Source of the DNA: Argyresthia goedartella
Lineage: Eukaryota > Arthropoda > Insecta > Lepidoptera > Argyresthiidae
Length of the DNA stretch: 64,000 nt
Assembly (NCBI GenBank): GCA_949825045.1
Contig: OX463812.1
Coordinates: 4,696,661 to 4,760,660 of the forward strand
Reading direction: 5' to 3'
Shown here: piece by piece, positions 62,579 to 64,000 of the stretch
Numbering within the stretch: position 1 is the first letter of the stretch
Layout of the letters: the number at the start of each line of letters is the position of its first letter
The notes under the pieces: generated by a model
What the model saw: only the letters and a program-made list of their open reading frames with translations
Database searches by the model: none
Told to the model about the DNA's origin: nothing
Translations under genes and position numbers: made by a program

Positions 62579-64000
62579 GCGGGAACCCTCGCGGGATCCG
62601 AACCCGCTCAGACCTCCGTCGGCCTGGTAACTCGGCTGCTGATATGCCACCGGTGGCATATCAGACCGCATGTACATTAGGGGGTCCCAACCCGCATAAT
62701 AGGCCCCTCGCTCTCCCGGTACCCGACCATACCGGACTGTGAACGGTGTACCCGGTGGCCACCGTGGATGGAGGGGGGAGAGCGGATCCAACCTGGGGCG
62801 CTCTAGGAATGGGGGCGACATCCGACTGTTCGCCTCCCTGTTCGCCTCCCAGAGCGACGGGCAGGGTGGCGCAGAAGGTGGTGGGCTCCCAGCCTTCGCG
62901 CCACTCATAGGTGCCATCTGACACCCGCCCGTAACACGCGATGAGCCAGCGGCCCGAAGTCCTCGCTGACCCTGGATAGCGGCGACCGAACCCCGGCCAT
63001 CCCGCCTGTTATCCCCCGCGCTGCCCCCTTCCCCTCGGGGGGGGTCCCGTCCGCGGGTACCCCAGTCACCCCGTTGGTGACTCCCGTTGCCCGGAGGGGG
63101 ACTGGGTCCGGCCCTGGTTGGGCCCTGTGACCGACCAACCTGAGTCCGGCCCTGGTGACCGTCCGATGGGCCTGACCGGTTCAGGCACAACACGACGTGG
63201 TGCCTGCCACCACAGCCCTCACAGGGGGACGCCCGTGAGCACTCGCTCAGCGGGTGCGGCCCAAAACAACCGAAACACAATCGGTGGCGGAAGACCACCT
63301 TCCTGCGGGCAGCCACACCGAGCGCCTTAAAGTTGGCGCAACTGGTCACTTCATGACCGGCACTGTCGCAGTGCACACAGCCGTCACCCGACGGCGCGGC
63401 ACTCAAAACGCCAAATTGTTTTGACCGACCACCCCCCCGTGGGGGTGGGGGGCGCGGCCCCTCCCGCATCCACGCGGGTTGGCGCTGCACACTGGCCTCC
63501 GAATCCATGGTGTCGCATCGCCTGCATTCACCCTCCAAAAACTCCGTTAATTGGACGAGCGTGGGCAGTTCCGAGCTACTGCCCCCATGCAGCTGTTCAA
63601 ACCGACTTTGAACAGCTGCAGGCAACCGTGACAAAACCATATATAACACAATATATGACCATTGGTCTACAGGCAGACCAAGGTTCTGAAGGGCCTTTGT
63701 GGCCACCAGCACAGGGTTGAGCACCTGTACCCGGATGTCAACATCCCGGGTTACTCTTGGGATGCTGAACAGCTTCCCCAGCTGCGCATCAACCAACCGC
63801 CTTTTGTGTTGGTAGCGGTCAAACAATATGACCCGGGCAATCTCATAATTGCCCGCCGTAACCGTTAGGTGACCGACCAACTCCTTCGGTTCACCCCGCA
63901 GTGCCATCAATAGCTGGGCCAACTTGTAGGCGCTGTACAGGTCGTCCCGACCGTGGACCAGGCTATCGAACAAATTGATGAATGCCGGCCACTCATCAAT
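62576..64000 (-). CDS. BEL-3 Gag, N-terminus outside the window
   Basis: Open from the right edge (EWPAFINLFDSLVHG) to the UAG. The gag core (LFDRYQHKRRLVDAQLG, YMVLSRLPAAVQSRFEQ) is clearly related to BEL-2. Zinc motifs: CVHCDSAGHEVTSC, CFGCFGPHPLSEC and CEGCGGRHHVVLC. Then comes a long Gly/Pro/Arg-rich tail (GGGRS, RGEGGSAGDNRRDG) ending EGSR. Unlike BEL-2, the first knuckle here is regular. No break is seen in the visible part. Confidence 0.87.
   Translation of the reverse strand: MDEWPAFINLFDSLVHGRDDLYSAYKLAQLLMALRGEPKELVGHLTVTAGNYEIARVILFDRYQHKRRLVDAQLGKLFSIPRVTRDVDIRVQVLNPVLVATKALQNLGLPVDQWSYIVLYMVLSRLPAAVQSRFEQLHGGSSSELPTLVQLTEFLEGECRRCDTMDSEASVQRQPAWMREGPRPPPPRGGGRSKQFGVLSAAPSGDGCVHCDSAGHEVTSCANFKALGVAARRKVVFRHRLCFGCFGPHPLSECSRASPCEGCGGRHHVVLCLNRSGPSDGHQGRTQVGRSQGPTRAGPSPPPGNGSHQRGDWGTRGRDPPRGEGGSAGDNRRDGRGSVAAIQGQRGLRAAGSSRVTGGCQMAPMSGAKAGSPPPSAPPCPSLWEANREANSRMSPPFLERPRLDPLSPLHPRWPPGTPFTVRYGRVPGERGAYYAGWDPLMYMRSDMPPVAYQQPSYQADGGLSGFGSREGSR

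Larger units (their letters stand above)
59630..64000 (-). mobile_element. BEL-3: BEL/Pao element related to BEL-2, internally deleted, cut by right edge
   Basis: It has the same gene order and a similar protein to BEL-2: gag, UAG, protease, integrase, hairpin, LTR. About 1.55 kb that codes RT and RNase H in BEL-2 is absent, with the frame kept. It can move only with help in trans. Confidence 0.88.

Overview
The window looks like nuclear DNA of an insect, most likely a moth or butterfly. It carries three spliced exons of a class C G-protein coupled receptor of the metabotropic glutamate receptor type, set in very long introns, and nearly everything else is transposable element. Dispersed repeats that are common in lepidopteran genomes are also present. 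Family and clade names were assigned by eye from motifs; no database search was possible.

Host gene (minus strand): exons at 39317-39459, 38423-38593 and 28870-29014 encode consecutive parts of the ligand-binding (Venus flytrap) domain. Each has a consensus acceptor and donor. The gene continues past both window edges or into unrecognised exons, so most of the window may be intron.

Left part (1-3930): a mariner-type DD37D transposase pseudogene runs off the left edge. Next to it is a 2.3-kb DNA transposon (1278-3570) with 35-bp terminal inverted repeats and a broken DD82E transposase.

Nest (3931-27727): a BEL/Pao LTR retrotransposon (BEL-1, plus strand) was hit by a jockey-type LINE (5002-8787, minus, 12-bp target duplication) and by a CR1-like LINE (14020-26611, plus, 5-bp duplication). 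That second LINE was split in ORF1 by another BEL/Pao element (BEL-2, 15023-22350, minus, 5-bp duplication). LTR divergence agrees with the nesting order: about 8/500 for BEL-1 and 4/544 for BEL-2.

Receptor introns (27728-42479): a structurally complete DIRS1-like tyrosine-recombinase retrotransposon (30931-36432) has inverted terminal repeats, an internal complementary region and an apparently spliced gag. A tRNA-derived SINE interrupts its reverse transcriptase. A 376-bp MITE and a tandem repeat that begins on a receptor exon/donor junction follow.

Right part: BEL-4 (42485-49339) is an intact element with identical LTRs, a 5-bp target duplication and one 1773-codon gag-pol frame, so it is very recent. 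Further right are a 20-bp minisatellite, two related MITEs, several LINE remnants and BEL-3 (59630 to the right edge), a relative of BEL-2 that lost its RT/RNase H region.

The elements show several ways of expressing downstream frames: one fused ORF (BEL-1, BEL-4), a shared in-frame UAG between gag and pol (BEL-2, BEL-3), a canonical -1 slippery heptamer on the ORF1 stop (CR1-like LINE), TGATG/TAATG stop-start overlaps (jockey LINE, DIRS) and splicing (DIRS gag).
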